The notes beneath the pieces were generated by a model that saw only the letters and a list, made by a program, of their open reading frames with translations, had not been told where the DNA came from and searched no databases. Of a DNA stretch of 64,000 bases, positions 43,960 to 54,272 are shown piece after piece; position 1 is the stretch's first letter; each line of letters starts with the position of its first letter. This DNA comes from Siphonodentalium dalli (taxonomy: Eukaryota; Mollusca; Scaphopoda; Gadilida; Siphonodentaliidae), in NCBI GenBank assembly GCA_032622095.1, contig CP136065.1, positions 55,113,949-55,177,948 of the forward strand. The letters are read 5' to 3'. Made by a program: the position numbers and the translations under genes.

Positions 43960-44925
43960 AGGCACGGGCGGCGTTCGTTGCAGAAATATTCATATTTGTT
44001 CAAATCGCCATCAACAGAAGGAATATTAAAATTTATTCCACACCCATTGATGTGAGGCACGTGTATTCAACGGAATCCCAGCCATTGAATACATAGTAGT
44101 GTATACCTCTAGTGGAATACAAGCCGGAACTATTCTTGTTGACGTTGTCGCCAAAAAAGATGACGTACATTACGTCGATCATCCGCTTCCGGTGATCCCC
44201 CCATAATTACTGGCTCTTTGTCAGACTTAAATCACAATAGAGGTGGCTATAGTAACAATGGAGGTGACACTCATGGATTGAACTTATCTGACTGAACGGT
44301 GTAGAATAAATACAGAACACAACTTGCATCATAATCTCGAATCTTTTATCGAACTCGTTGCGGACGGCGCAAAGTTATATTTCGCTCGAGCCACGCTCTC
44401 GCGAAATATATCCTTGCGCCATCCGCAACTCATTCGATAAAAGATTCTCGATTAAGATGCGCGTTGTGTTCTGTCTATATATATAGTTTTGTTCATATGT
44501 CAACATAATCAGCGCGTAAATAGTATATTGTCCTCAAGACGCACGGTGATGTACGTAAACAAGAGCCTGCTCGTGTTACAGAAGTTTTGCTTCTGTTTAC
44601 ATAACACAGTGAAACTCTATTGGTTAATCACACACAAATGATATAAACGCTCTTTATTATTTCCATATCAGGAAAACAGTAACAAACAACGCTCTTTATG
44701 TTTACCATATCCGGATCTAAACAAAAGCCAGGTTCTGTATAGCGTTTTCTGCTTTTGTTTACACAGCAAAGGAAACATTTGACAATAACATACTGTTTAT
44801 GCCATATGTCTTATTGGTATAAGAACAAGGTCTGTCTATATTTTACTATTATTTCTGTTTATGGCGGTTTATGACGGAGGTGAATATTTTAACAGCATAC
44901 CCACCGCCAACGCCGCCGCCGTATC
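43960..44925. mobile_element. Long piggyBac-like MITE with nested palindrome
   Basis: AGGCACGGGCGG to GCCGTATC, with TTAA at 43956-43959 and 44926-44929. It has the same two ends as 14581-15074 but 966 bp, because an extra ~470 bp lies between the 5' and 3' parts. Confidence 0.7.
44321..44477. mobile_element. Palindromic element nested in the piggyBac-like MITE
   Basis: ACAGAACACAACTTGCATCA… pairs with …ATGCGCGTTGTGTTCTGT. The inner GAATCTTTTATCGAACTCGT pairs with its complement. Arms of about 70 bp have a very short loop. Confidence 0.75.
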
Positions 44926-44929
44926 TTAA

Positions 44930-45543
44930 AATTGTTTCAAATTGAATTTCAGAAAGATTCCATAACTTGTAAATTAGAACGTAAAAAAGAAACTGCACGA
45001 AAGCATGTTTTATCGGAAATACGTGCTATGAAGTGTGATATCCTTTTGCCGGTGATTAAATTTATGTGTACATTCCATGGGATCACCCGGAACAGTGACT
45101 GAACATCTTCATTTTAATCAATGTCGATTATATCTATAGCAAACAACTTTCCGGTTGTGCTCCATTACACAACTCGTGGCTGTGCGATAACACAACGCGG
45201 ACAATCGCAACGTGTTCCATTAATATGTGCTCACCCATTAGCAGGCGTGCTCACCAATTAGCAGGCGATGCAAAATAAAGTTGGCAGTTCAATATGCTAA
45301 TCAGAATGCGCGTTTTAGTGACAAATATTCAAATGTAATTACAATTGACAATAACATACCGATAGCTGCTCTGTTATCAAAGCTTTTATTTCGGTCACTG
45401 GCCGTTTTCATTAAGGAAACAAAATACACTTTTGACTGCATATTATCACTTATTGACATATTACGTGCTTATGTCACTACGTCAAACTGATATTTTACGA
45501 CCAATTTGAAGAATTCATTATTAATCCTTTACCCAACAGAACG
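44930..45543. other. Intergenic/intron sequence, nothing recognised
   Basis: Lies 5' of the locus 2 TM exon, inside the predicted intron. Short frame 45281-45490 has no domain. Confidence 0.35.
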
Positions 45544-45835
45544 GCCCTGTGCCAATGCATTCTCTTATATATGCGAGTCGACCATAGGTCGCCTCGCATA
45601 TATAAGAGAATGCATTGGCTTAACATATTAAAAATGATAAAATTGTCAAAGAATGTAGAAAAAATTATAAAAATTGTTAAAAAATGTAAGAAAAAATTAT
45701 AAAATTGTTAAAGAATGTAAGAAAAAATGGTAAAAAGTGTTAAAAAAGATATTTTTTAGGCCAATGCATTCTCTTATATATGCGAGGCGACCTATGGTCG
45801 ACTCGCATATATAAGAGAATGCTTTGGCACAGGGC
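45544..45835. mobile_element. Palindrome-capped minisatellite element, short form
   Basis: A 69-bp hairpin (GCCAATGCATTCTCTTATAT… self-complementary) sits at each end, 45551-45619 and 45760-45828, enclosing ~140 bp of a degenerate AAAATTGTTAAAGAATGTAA tandem repeat. The outermost GCCCTGTGCC/GGCACAGGGC form an overall inverted repeat. Confidence 0.75.
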
Positions 45836-46149
45836 ATAACTGTAACCATCACAATGTGGTCAATGAACCGGTTCCAATGATATCCATATTTGTATGGTGT
45901 TATTGAGACAGACCGAAGATATTTTAGGCTGTTGAAGCTTTATTTGGGCGTTTTTGGCCGGTTTGTTGGGTAAAGGGTTAACGAGAATGATTTCGCCAAC
46001 TAGAGTCACTTTATTTAATTTAAGAATGGCGGTGTGTGCTGGCAATTTTGATACAAATTTTATTAAAACGCCTGCATTGAGTGTATTCATTGAGCGTTTC
46101 AAATCCCTATAACCCTTTCGTGACGGGAGCTTCCTGATTTTTTGCGAAA
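45836..46149. other. Unique spacer between two palindrome-capped elements
   Basis: No supported gene. The minus frame 45860-46102 has no domain. Confidence 0.35.
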
Positions 46150-46645
46150 ACCCTGTGCCAATGCATTCACTTATATATGCGAGTCGACCATAGGTCGTCT
46201 CGTATATATAAGAGAATGCATTGGCCTTACAGATTTTATATTATTTTTTATAATTGTTAAAAAATGTAAGAAAAAATATAAAAAATATATAAAAAGATTG
46301 GTAAAGAATGTAAGAAATAATGATAAAAAATAAAAAATTGTTAAAGAATGTAAGAAAAAATTAGAAAGATTGACAAAGATTGTAAGAAAAAATGATAACA
46401 TAATTGATAAAATTGTTAAAGAATGATAAAGGAAAAATGATAAAAATTGTTAAAGAATATAAGAAAAAATGATACAATTTGTTATAAAATGTAAGAAAAA
46501 TAATAAAAAATGATAACAATTGTTAAAGAATGTAAGAAAAATTTATAATAAATGATAAACAATTGTTAGGCCGAGCATTCTCTCATATATGTGAGACCTC
46601 AGGCTATTGTCGACTCGCATATATAAGAGAATGCATTGGCACATG
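46150..46645. mobile_element. Palindrome-capped minisatellite element, long form
   Basis: Hairpins at 46157-46225 and 46570-46640 enclose ~340 bp of the same AAAATTGTTAAAGAATGTAAG repeat seen in 45544-45835, but with more than twice as many units. Confidence 0.75.
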
Positions 46646-47127
46646 GTCTTATTGTTGCCCCAGCGCAGCTCCCGTCTTCAAATCACTTTAATGTCAATAA
46701 GTTGCTGCGCGTCAAAGTTGTCAGTGATTACGTTAGCTATTCACATTGACGCAATAATGCTGGCGCGCAATCCATCAATTTTTTTGTATAAGTCTAAGTT
46801 GCATCTCCCCGTTGACCCTCTCAACTACTGAAACAATCATATCATTAAGAGAAATTAAAATGTCAAATATAGTGGTGGGCTGGGATATAGATATCATCTA
46901 GAACTCATCTCGGCCCAATAATCATTGATCAGCAGACAAGGCATGGACATTCTCTAAAAAAGAAAATTATTTATGGCTGGCTGTCTTTCTGAATAATCCT
47001 CTTTATCAATGTAGAGATGGGAAACACCGATTCACCATAAAGACACATAAATAAATGAGAATTGTGTGTTCGATGGCAAACTTCGGAGCTAATATACGCT
47101 CAGATACACATTTGGTTTTCGACGTAC
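46646..47127. other. Intron, nothing recognised
   Basis: AT-rich, no repeats matched. Confidence 0.35.
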
Positions 47128-47196
47128 CTGACCAGGTTCTTCCTCTGACATTTGGTGATATAGTCCGTACTTTCGTTGTCTGGCTAGTAACAGGTT
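47128..47196 (-). CDS. Short Thr-poor linker exon, locus 2
   Basis: Minus-strand 69-bp exon, acceptor taatccag|AACCTGTTAC, donor TGGTCAG|gtacgt, phase 1 both sides. It encodes PVTSQTTKVRTISPNVRGRT and WS. The start PVT.QTT…TISP is the same as in the Thr-rich stalk exons at 182-3123 and 49584-49763, but the Thr tract is absent. It probably represents the pre-expansion form of that exon, or a contracted one. It joins 49584-49763 upstream and the TM exon downstream in frame. Confidence 0.65.
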
Positions 47197-47639
47197 CTGG
47201 ATTATGGAAAAAAAAGTACTGTAGATGTCAGTGGACGCTTCGGTGAAAGTGCAACAAAAAAGGAGCAATACCGGGCATGCCATGACCGGGCTTCATTGTC
47301 ATTGTTATATCCCAACATAACTCGTTGGAGATCCTATATATATTCAACTGTAATAGGTGAATATGGATAATATCGGCTTGTGACTTCTATACGAGAGGCA
47401 TCACCCATTAACATATTTCACACTAAAATATTATTTAAGAACAGTGTCGTATACTAAATTAGTACCATGTGTGTTTTTGTGACGGATAACATGACCAGAT
47501 CCTTACGAATGGATAATCACGATGCCACACAATAAGGAAGTAAACGAACATTCAAATTGTTTAAACAGTGTTATGGAAGAGCGATTGAGTATTCATGTTA
47601 CTGTAATTTAGAAAGGTATACTTGCGCGATTATTAAATA

Positions 47640-47930
47640 AAATAAGTTGGCGCAAAAGGTTGCATACCGGATTCGGTCTCGATAATGTTCGCGAGCTTCA
47701 GTATAATATATTATGGATGAAATGGGGCTGTATCACTTTCTACTGGTCTGTCCCGCCTATATTGATATACGACGTCGATATCTGAAAACATTCTATTGTC
47801 ACTGGCCAACCATACATAAATTTGATACACTAATGAAAAATGAATCTAGATTTTCATTGAATCGGTTAGCAAAATACTTATATCACAGCTGCTTTAGAAG
47901 AGATAAATTATTGTCCTCAATGATTTAGTA
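47640..47930 (+). mobile_element. LINE C-terminal fragment
   Basis: Plus-strand residues YHFLLVCPAYIDIRRRYLK, WPTIHKFDTLM and LNRLAKYLYHSCFRRDKL are typical of the C-terminus of non-LTR RT proteins (Cys-containing YHFLLVCP region and LAKYL tail). It is 5'-truncated and frame-broken upstream. Confidence 0.75.
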
Positions 47931-48679
47931 AGTTTCCAATTTAGAATTTAGAATTTGGAACTTAGATTAATATCTATATATATATATATAGTCTGTTTGA
48001 TGCAGGCGCGAGCCCCCTTTTGGGTGATTCGGATTTTGTCCTGGTATTCCGATCACATTATGAAAACACTATAGTAATGACCTCATCTAGTTGGTGAAAT
48101 TGCAGTGAATCCTGGATGCCGGAATAATCCTGAGTCACTCATGGGTCTGTTCGCGCTGATACATGAACAACTGTTACGTCCTCCGCTAGGGACCGTAAAG
48201 TGATGTGAAACACTCCGGTAGAGTGACCAAATAGAAGTGGAGAATAATATTGCCCAAAGTAGTAATTTTTACAGATATTATATCCAAATTGACAACACAG
48301 GCCGTCATTCTTATATATTAATTAAATGCAGTGACGCTCGATGGTGAAATCGTTTTCGTTAGTTTATCACCAATAGATGCATCCCGAATCGAATAGTAAA
48401 TATTTACAATTGAGCGCAGTTCAGACGATGTTTTCAGACGATGGTACGGTTGATTTGCTTCAAATTTTAGCTATGTTAGTAAAATGTTCCACTCATCTAG
48501 TTGGCATAGCGCCTGAATACTAACTTATCAGTTTCACGCACCCGAACAAGTACATAATATGTCTTTAACTCAATTGCATTGTTTTTTGAAACTTTAATAT
48601 TTGTATATGCAATTGACTTGACTTGACCCTGGGATGCGCGATCCCATAATTTCCACCAAAACACAAAAATAGGGAAGTA
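47931..48679. other. Intron, no supported gene
   Basis: Contains the 3' tail of the LINE and a short TA run at 47972-47988. Confidence 0.35.
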
Positions 48680-49285
48680 GTGGATTTAAAGCTATCAAAT
48701 TTAACTGTTAAGCCACATAAAGGCATAGCTGGTTTACGAATATCAGGGGGGAATATCTTGATGGAGGAGGAAACAGACTATATAAAATTTAAAATTATTC
48801 CACATGATCCTTGTGAATGCATATCTCAATTATTCACTTTTTTGCGAATAGAAATTAATAACACCACCACATTAAAGGGGGACTTTACTAAAATGTCCTG
48901 TATTTGAGAGAATTGTTTAGCCTGAATAAAAAGTAAGTTAATAAATATGCAAAGTGTGAGTACCAATGGAAATGGACATCGCTCTGAAATAAAAATTGTT
49001 AGTCGACCAATAGCTGTCAACTTTCACTGTCTGCTGACTAGAACTAAGTACGACGGGAAAAACAAATATTTACGGATATCAGCAAAATCGGAATGCAATG
49101 AATATAATGTATCAAATAATGTATTACATTATATGCATACTAATCCCAGAAATTTATTAAATTTATTGTACATGCAGTCTGCGGGTGTCTTGCCCGTATC
49201 GTGTCTTACCCGATGTATCCCAAATATTGTTCAATCTACTATCCAATTAATTAATTTCGTTACGTCGTTACACGGAACTTCTTAA
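48680..49285 (+). other. Two unrecognised plus-strand frames
   Basis: 48680-48907 (DLKLSNLTVKPHKGIAGLRI…) and 48947-49285 (HRSEIKIVSRPIAVNFHCLL…) are open and protein-like, next to each other, on the strand opposite to the host gene and inside its intron. I see no splice sites or known domain. A decayed retroelement or captured gene fragment is possible. Confidence 0.3.
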
Positions 49286-49583
49286 ATTAGTTTATGTCTT
49301 AAATCTTAAGTCATAAACTAAATTATAATTAAATTATTAAAATTGATTAATTCGTAATGTAAACCAACTAATTATATAGGTGTCTCTTTTTAGTTGAGTA
49401 TAACTATATATAATAGGTAAATCCAGGATGTGCCTGGCTCGTTACTGCCGTAACGACGGGAAAAACTCGGCGATATGGATACACGTATTGGTACACAAGG
49501 ATGATATCGACCTGTAAATTATGCTGTAATGCATGGTCCACAGATATACGGAGTCTCTAAACGTGGTTTCAAATTCAACATAC

Positions 49584-49763
49584 CTGAAGGGATCGTTGTT
49601 GTTCGTGTTGTTGTTGTTGATGACGATGATGTTGTTGTTGTTGGTGATGTTGTTGTTGTTGTTGTTGTTGATGATGATGTTGTTGTTGTTGTTGTTGGTA
49701 GTGGTGGTGGTGGTGTTGTTGTTGATATAGTCGGTTCCGTCGTTGACTGTGTAGTAACAGGTA
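49584..49763 (-). CDS. Pro/Thr/Ser-rich stalk exon, locus 2
   Basis: Minus-strand 180-bp exon, acceptor ctatag|TACCTGTTAC, donor CTTCAG|gtatgt, phase 1-1. It encodes PVTTQSTTEPTISTTTPPPP followed by long Thr runs broken by Ser, Pro and one Arg, ending TIPS. Mucin-like spacer between CTLD-3 and the membrane. Single copy here, against three in locus 1, and lacking the flanking MITEs, so this is the best picture of the uninterrupted exon environment. Confidence 0.8.
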
Positions 49764-50206
49764 CTATAGAATAAGACAAAAAATAATATATTAGAAACTT
49801 CAGCGACGAAAATAGGAACAAAACCCATTGCGAAACGGAAAGCAAACATACAACAAATTTCGTCCATTCATTCTTTATAGAGTTATGGGACTTAGTGTGG
49901 AAATTGAATGAATATTCATCTATGCTAACTTTGAATTTCTGTATCACAGTCATCGCATAAAGTATGTTTGATTGATCGTTAGTGTGCTCACGGGGTAGCA
50001 TAAAGGGAACAACATCAGTGTGTGACTATCATCCCTGTATCTCCGTCATCCCAGCTGTGATTGGATAACAATGGCATGAATGGTATCTACATGTCATCAC
50101 AGGCCAGATAAAAACATCTTAATTTTGAATTAAGCCGCCTCAGAAAATTAATAAACCTCAGCGGAAAGCCAGTGTTGTGATGGATACTCTGGAGTGGTGC
50201 ACGTGT
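49764..50206. other. Intron; empty sites of the locus 1 MITEs
   Basis: ACTTCAGCGACGAAAATAGG-type sequence matches 1439-1475 and 3169-3200, without the MITE insertion. Confidence 0.55.
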
Positions 50207-50577
50207 TAACCTTTTCTATACTAAATACTCATTGATGAGTAGTTACCCACAGGAAATGTTTAGATAACAAGTTTAACCATATCTATACTAAAGCACCATT
50301 GAGGAGTAGTTACCCATAGGAAATGTTCAGATAATAAGTTCAACAAACGAACTATCAAAACTACCGTCGTTTGTTGAACTTATTTTATCTGAACATTTAT
50401 CACCAATAAATAGTATTCCTTCTGCAATTTCTATTGCATGTCGTCTGCTGAGACTGCCCATATTACCTGCACATCCACATGAATATATATAGACCATGCC
50501 AACCTGTATTTTTATAACTAACTGGGTGGGAGAATCCATTTAGCTGGGTGGGAGAATCCATTTAGTATTGAAATGGT
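50207..50577. mobile_element. MITE with AACCATTTCTATACTAAATG termini
   Basis: The left end TTAACCTTTTCTATACTAAA and the right complement TAACCATTTCAATACTAAAT are inverted. Related, shorter copy at about 54002-54272. Confidence 0.6.
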
Positions 50578-51362
50578 TAGATGCTACATGGCGTCCTTTA
50601 TGTTTCCATCAGAAGGTGCACACCTCATATTATGACGTCATATGTGAGCCATCCAGCAATTGCGAAGCTGATTATCTCCCGATAGGGACGGGTTTGTGGG
50701 TGTACCTAAGACGCTGAATCAGCTGCTGGTCAGCAGGTTACCACCTAAAATGCTGGTTTCCCGATTTCAGTTTCACTCAATAATAACGACGAAAGTCGGT
50801 CATGGGTTGTTTAAAATGACAAGTAATGACAAGTGTTATATCCCACTACAGGAAGTGAACACCATTTGACCGCCAGCCATGATCGGTCAGTAGTTCAAAA
50901 TCCCATTCAGAAGTACGGCGGCTGCAGTTCAACAGATTATCGCGAACGCAATTATAACGATGTTAGTAGAGTTTAGGTTGTGCTTACATGTATAGTCTCT
51001 TTCAGCACTTTATCCGGGGCAGTTCAGGAGATTCACCCAAACGCAGTTTAAATGATTTTTAACGACAGTCGGGTCTATGTTGTGCAAATGACATTTCTTT
51101 TTTCGATGGACCATAAGAAAATACAGGGATGGTACACCATTTGACCGACCTACATCACTAGTTCAACAGTTCAAAATCCCGATCAGCATTTGATCGGGAA
51201 CAGTTCAGCAGATTCTCCAAAACTCAGTTTAAATGATGTTTAACGAAGATAGTCGGGTATATGTTGTGCAAATGACGCTTTATCGACGGACCGTCATAAC
51301 GAAATACAGGAGCCCATGTGGAGCCTTGCACTGGCTTACGATGTCAAGGTAAATATTGTTAG
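50578..51362. repeat. Two ~230-bp direct repeats
   Basis: About 50860-51070 and 51130-51290 share CACCATTTGACCG, AGTTCAAAATCCC, CAGTTCAACAGATT-like and GTCGGGTMTATGTTGTGCAAATGAC blocks. Confidence 0.5.
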
Positions 51363-51431
51363 GCCAATGCATTCTCTTATGCATGCGAGGCACGCCATGG
51401 GAGACTCGCATATATAAGAGAATGCATTGGC
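51363..51431. mobile_element. Solo 69-bp hairpin of the palindrome-capped family
   Basis: GCCAATGCATTCTCTTATGC … ATATAAGAGAATGCATTGGC alone, without minisatellite or partner hairpin, 72 bp from CTLD-3 exon B of locus 2. Confidence 0.75.
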
Positions 51432-51502
51432 ACAGTTTTTCGCAAGCTCCAGTTATGAAAGTGTTAAATATTATGTTTGAGTTTAACAGCGTTTCAACTG
51501 AC

Positions 51503-51723
51503 CTTCCCGTTCGCACATAGACCGTGTGTAATTGTCCCGATTCGTACAATGGGTGTCGTACCAGGTCCACGTTGAGCCGACCATGAGCACACATTCTCCA
51601 TCCATATTTGGCTGACCGGCTTGCCAGTTGTATGTTTCGACCACGTTGTCATGGTTAAGCCAAGTTGAACCGTTGAACGCAGCAGCTACCCATATACTCT
51701 CGACATTTTGTGTTCTGTTTAGT
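51503..51723 (-). CDS. CTLD-3 second-half exon, locus 2
   Basis: Minus-strand 221-bp exon, acceptor tattaaag|ACTAAAC, donor CGGGAAG|gtcagt, phase 2 in and 1 out. It encodes LNRTQNVESIWVAAAFNGST, NWQAGQPNMDGECVLM, TWYDTHC and RSMCERE. Compared with 10463-10683 it differs at roughly a dozen residues, many near the N-terminus (NRTQNV for NTIQSY), while the core is unchanged. QPN and WYD motifs as in locus 1. Confidence 0.85.
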
Positions 51724-52549
51724 CTTTAATAAAAAATAGTATAAAAATATACATGACTACAGACTTGGAAACCGTGATATTTGAACCCAAATATATGTAA
51801 CCAGAAGATTCATATATGTTTAATATAATTGTCATTCCGTTACACGTGTGTCACATTTTGGCCATATGACTTATTCCAGATTAAACACATCCACCCAGCA
51901 ATTAAATACAAACAATGTGGTGTAAAACTAGTTTTCTGACAAAATGTTAGATCTACTCACCATTTCAGAGAATTCGTTTGCATAAATACGGGCAGTAAAA
52001 GAACTGTACATGTACCAGGCGAACATGGATGGAGGGCGTAACAGTTGTTCATGTACCAGGCAAACATGTATCATTACCCAAATATTGCACTCTATATTCG
52101 GGTTAAATTTGAATTTGGGTGGTGAATGCCCCCAAATGCACCAAAATCCCTCTCTAAAGATGAGCACAGGCGTACACAATTATGTGCTCTGGTTCTTCAG
52201 GTACACTTGATTATTTGGGGTTACCACGTTTTATCCGAATTATTAGACGAATAGTGCTATACATATCTCGTTATATTATATTTGTAAATTCTCCAGTGAC
52301 AGAACGTGGGTTCCCGACGTCATACACAATAGAAGGTGAATTTTATAGTTTATATTCTTTATCTCTGACCCATTCACATGTCCCTGGGCATATTACCAGA
52401 TATATCAATATATACGATATAACAGTCACTGGTATGGTATATATTGGTTTCGTTGCTATTTTCCCCAGGGGCCTGTAGATTCATTAACATTAGAGGATAT
52501 GGGGAAAATACAAAAGAATGATAGAATGAAGACAGTTTTATGTACTCAC
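51724..52549. other. Intron between CTLD-3 halves, locus 2
   Basis: Aligns with 10684-11288; extra ~200 bp relative to locus 1. Confidence 0.65.
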
Positions 52550-52715
52550 ATGTTGCTCAGCAGAAGGGTAAATGTGTCGGGCTCTAAATGAATGAGACGT
52601 CCACCGAGTCCAGCGCAGTAGCTTTCCGCCTCTAAAGCGTCAACATGGCCGTTACCTAACCAGAAGCACTTCGCCGAAGTTTCGTAATAAACGGGTCCGA
52701 CTGAGGTGCAGAAAT
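52550..52715 (-). CDS. CTLD-3 first-half exon, locus 2
   Basis: Minus-strand 166-bp exon, acceptor tctttgatag|ATTTCTGC, donor AACAT|gtgagt, phase 1 in and 2 out. It encodes DFCTSVGPVYYETSAKCFWL, ALEAESYCAGLGGRLIHLEP and LLLSN. Close twin of 11289-11454, with changes concentrated after the GGRL strand. Confidence 0.85.
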
Positions 52716-53438
52716 CTATCAAAGATAGATAATCGCGCATGTAAGTGGATCACGGATAATAGTGCAATACATGCAAATAGGTTATGGTGATTTTTCAAGG
52801 TTCATTGTCCTCTTGTAACGCAAATCTAAAAGTCATTGAGTCAGAACAACATGGCAGAAGCATGTACTGTTCACGCACATGTATGCTGCATTGAACAAGT
52901 ACATGTCAAGTGATGGCTGTCCGACTCGCGCACCTATACGTCATACCGAATGTCCATTTGTATAATCAATACAAGCTCGTGATCACATATAAATGTATGT
53001 TGTATTGTTACTATTATTATTAGTATATTATATATGCATGTACCCTATCCCGAGCGATTATTATACGGCAATTTACATTATACGCTCGGCTGTTTATACG
53101 AGTGTTATACCGACCGGAACCCGAATGCTTTCCAGTTAGCCCCGGGTATGGCTATATAAGGAGTTTGTGTTGGTGTCCAATGCAATCCTTCAAAACTCCA
53201 ATGTTGACTGAAGGAATGAAAATATTCGAATAGTGTCCTCAAAACTAAATGTGTTCAAAGGCTACCACCCCGTGTTTCGTACGCCGGGTTGAGTGTGTTT
53301 TGGAGCCGTGCGCCGGATTCCGACTCTATTGTCCCGACTGTGTAAAGCGGATCCCTTTCCAGCGAAATGTACAATTTTGCTATTTTTATTCTCATATTGT
53401 TTGCACTATTTATGCTTCCGAAACTATACCTGTCGTAC
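52716..53438. other. Intron, nothing recognised
   Basis: Shorter than the locus 1 equivalent (1.45 kb). Confidence 0.4.
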
Positions 53439-53579
53439 CTGCTGTATATTCTGGAGTACTGTTGTATATGAGTGTCGATGACGTTGCTACTGGTGTTGCT
53501 GTTGCAGCCGATGTAGTGGGTACGGTGACCGATACCATTGTTACATTAGCAGCTGTGTTGTCAGTTGTCCAGTCAGTTG
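53439..53579 (-). CDS. Ser/Thr-rich stalk exon between CTLD-2 and CTLD-3, locus 2
   Basis: Minus-strand 141-bp exon, acceptor ccgtacag|CAACTGAC, donor ACAGCAG|gtacga (a second in-phase donor, CGACAG|gtatag, lies 9 bp further and would add three codons), phase 1-1. It encodes ATDWTTDNTAANVTMVSVTV, a Thr/Ala/Val stretch and STPEYTA. Contains NVT and NST sequons. Twin of 12905-13045. Confidence 0.75.
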
Positions 53580-54001
53580 CTGTACGGTCGAAAGTCGAAC
53601 AGCGTTAATCGAACATGGCTCATTTGAACTTCAACATATGTATACTTTATTTAGTATTATGGAATATATAATAAATAAATTCAAGATGTACTGATGTACG
53701 AAATTTGCATACTTTGAATAACCAAACCAATGGAAGCCAATTTCCAGCTGTTTTCAAAACTTCGCACAGGTATCAGACAGACGCTCGTTATTCATACCCT
53801 GCATATCAGAAATTTACTAACAAGTAAAGCTCTGTATTCCGTTTGTTCAAGATTCAATTAAGTCGTTTCGTACCATCAAAAGTTGTCTGCCTCTTTTTAA
53901 AGCGAGAAATGCTAAGTACAATTTGTTTAGTGTTCAAACCACCATGCAAGTACCTTTCCATTGAAGGTAATTTAAAGCAAGCGTAATATGTGTACATTAG
54001 T
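53580..54001. other. Intron, nothing recognised
   Basis: AT-rich. Confidence 0.35.
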
Positions 54002-54272
54002 ACCGTATATACTAAAGCATCATTGATGAGTAGTTATCCCATAGGAAATGTTCAGATAACAAGTTCAACAAATGTTTATAGAACTTTTTATCTGAACATT
54101 TTCCACCAATTATTATGAATCTATTTGATCTTGTGTTATCGTTTTTTTTCTGTTTGTCATCTGATGTTATTACATGAAGACCCTCGAAACGAATAATATA
54201 CTGTTCCTGGTTCCAATATATATTTATATTTTATAACTGAATGGGAGAATCCATTTAGTATAGAAATGGTTA
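54002..54272. mobile_element. Second MITE with ...TATACTAAA termini
   Basis: Shares ATTGATGAGTAGTTA, AGGAAATGTTCAGATAA and GGGAGAATCCATTTAGTAT blocks with 50207-50577. Confidence 0.55.

Noticed and set aside
49442-49867. Poly-Asn minus-strand frame overlapping the locus 2 stalk exon
   Set aside because: Wrong frame of the same trinucleotide tract; splice phases and homology support the Thr frame.
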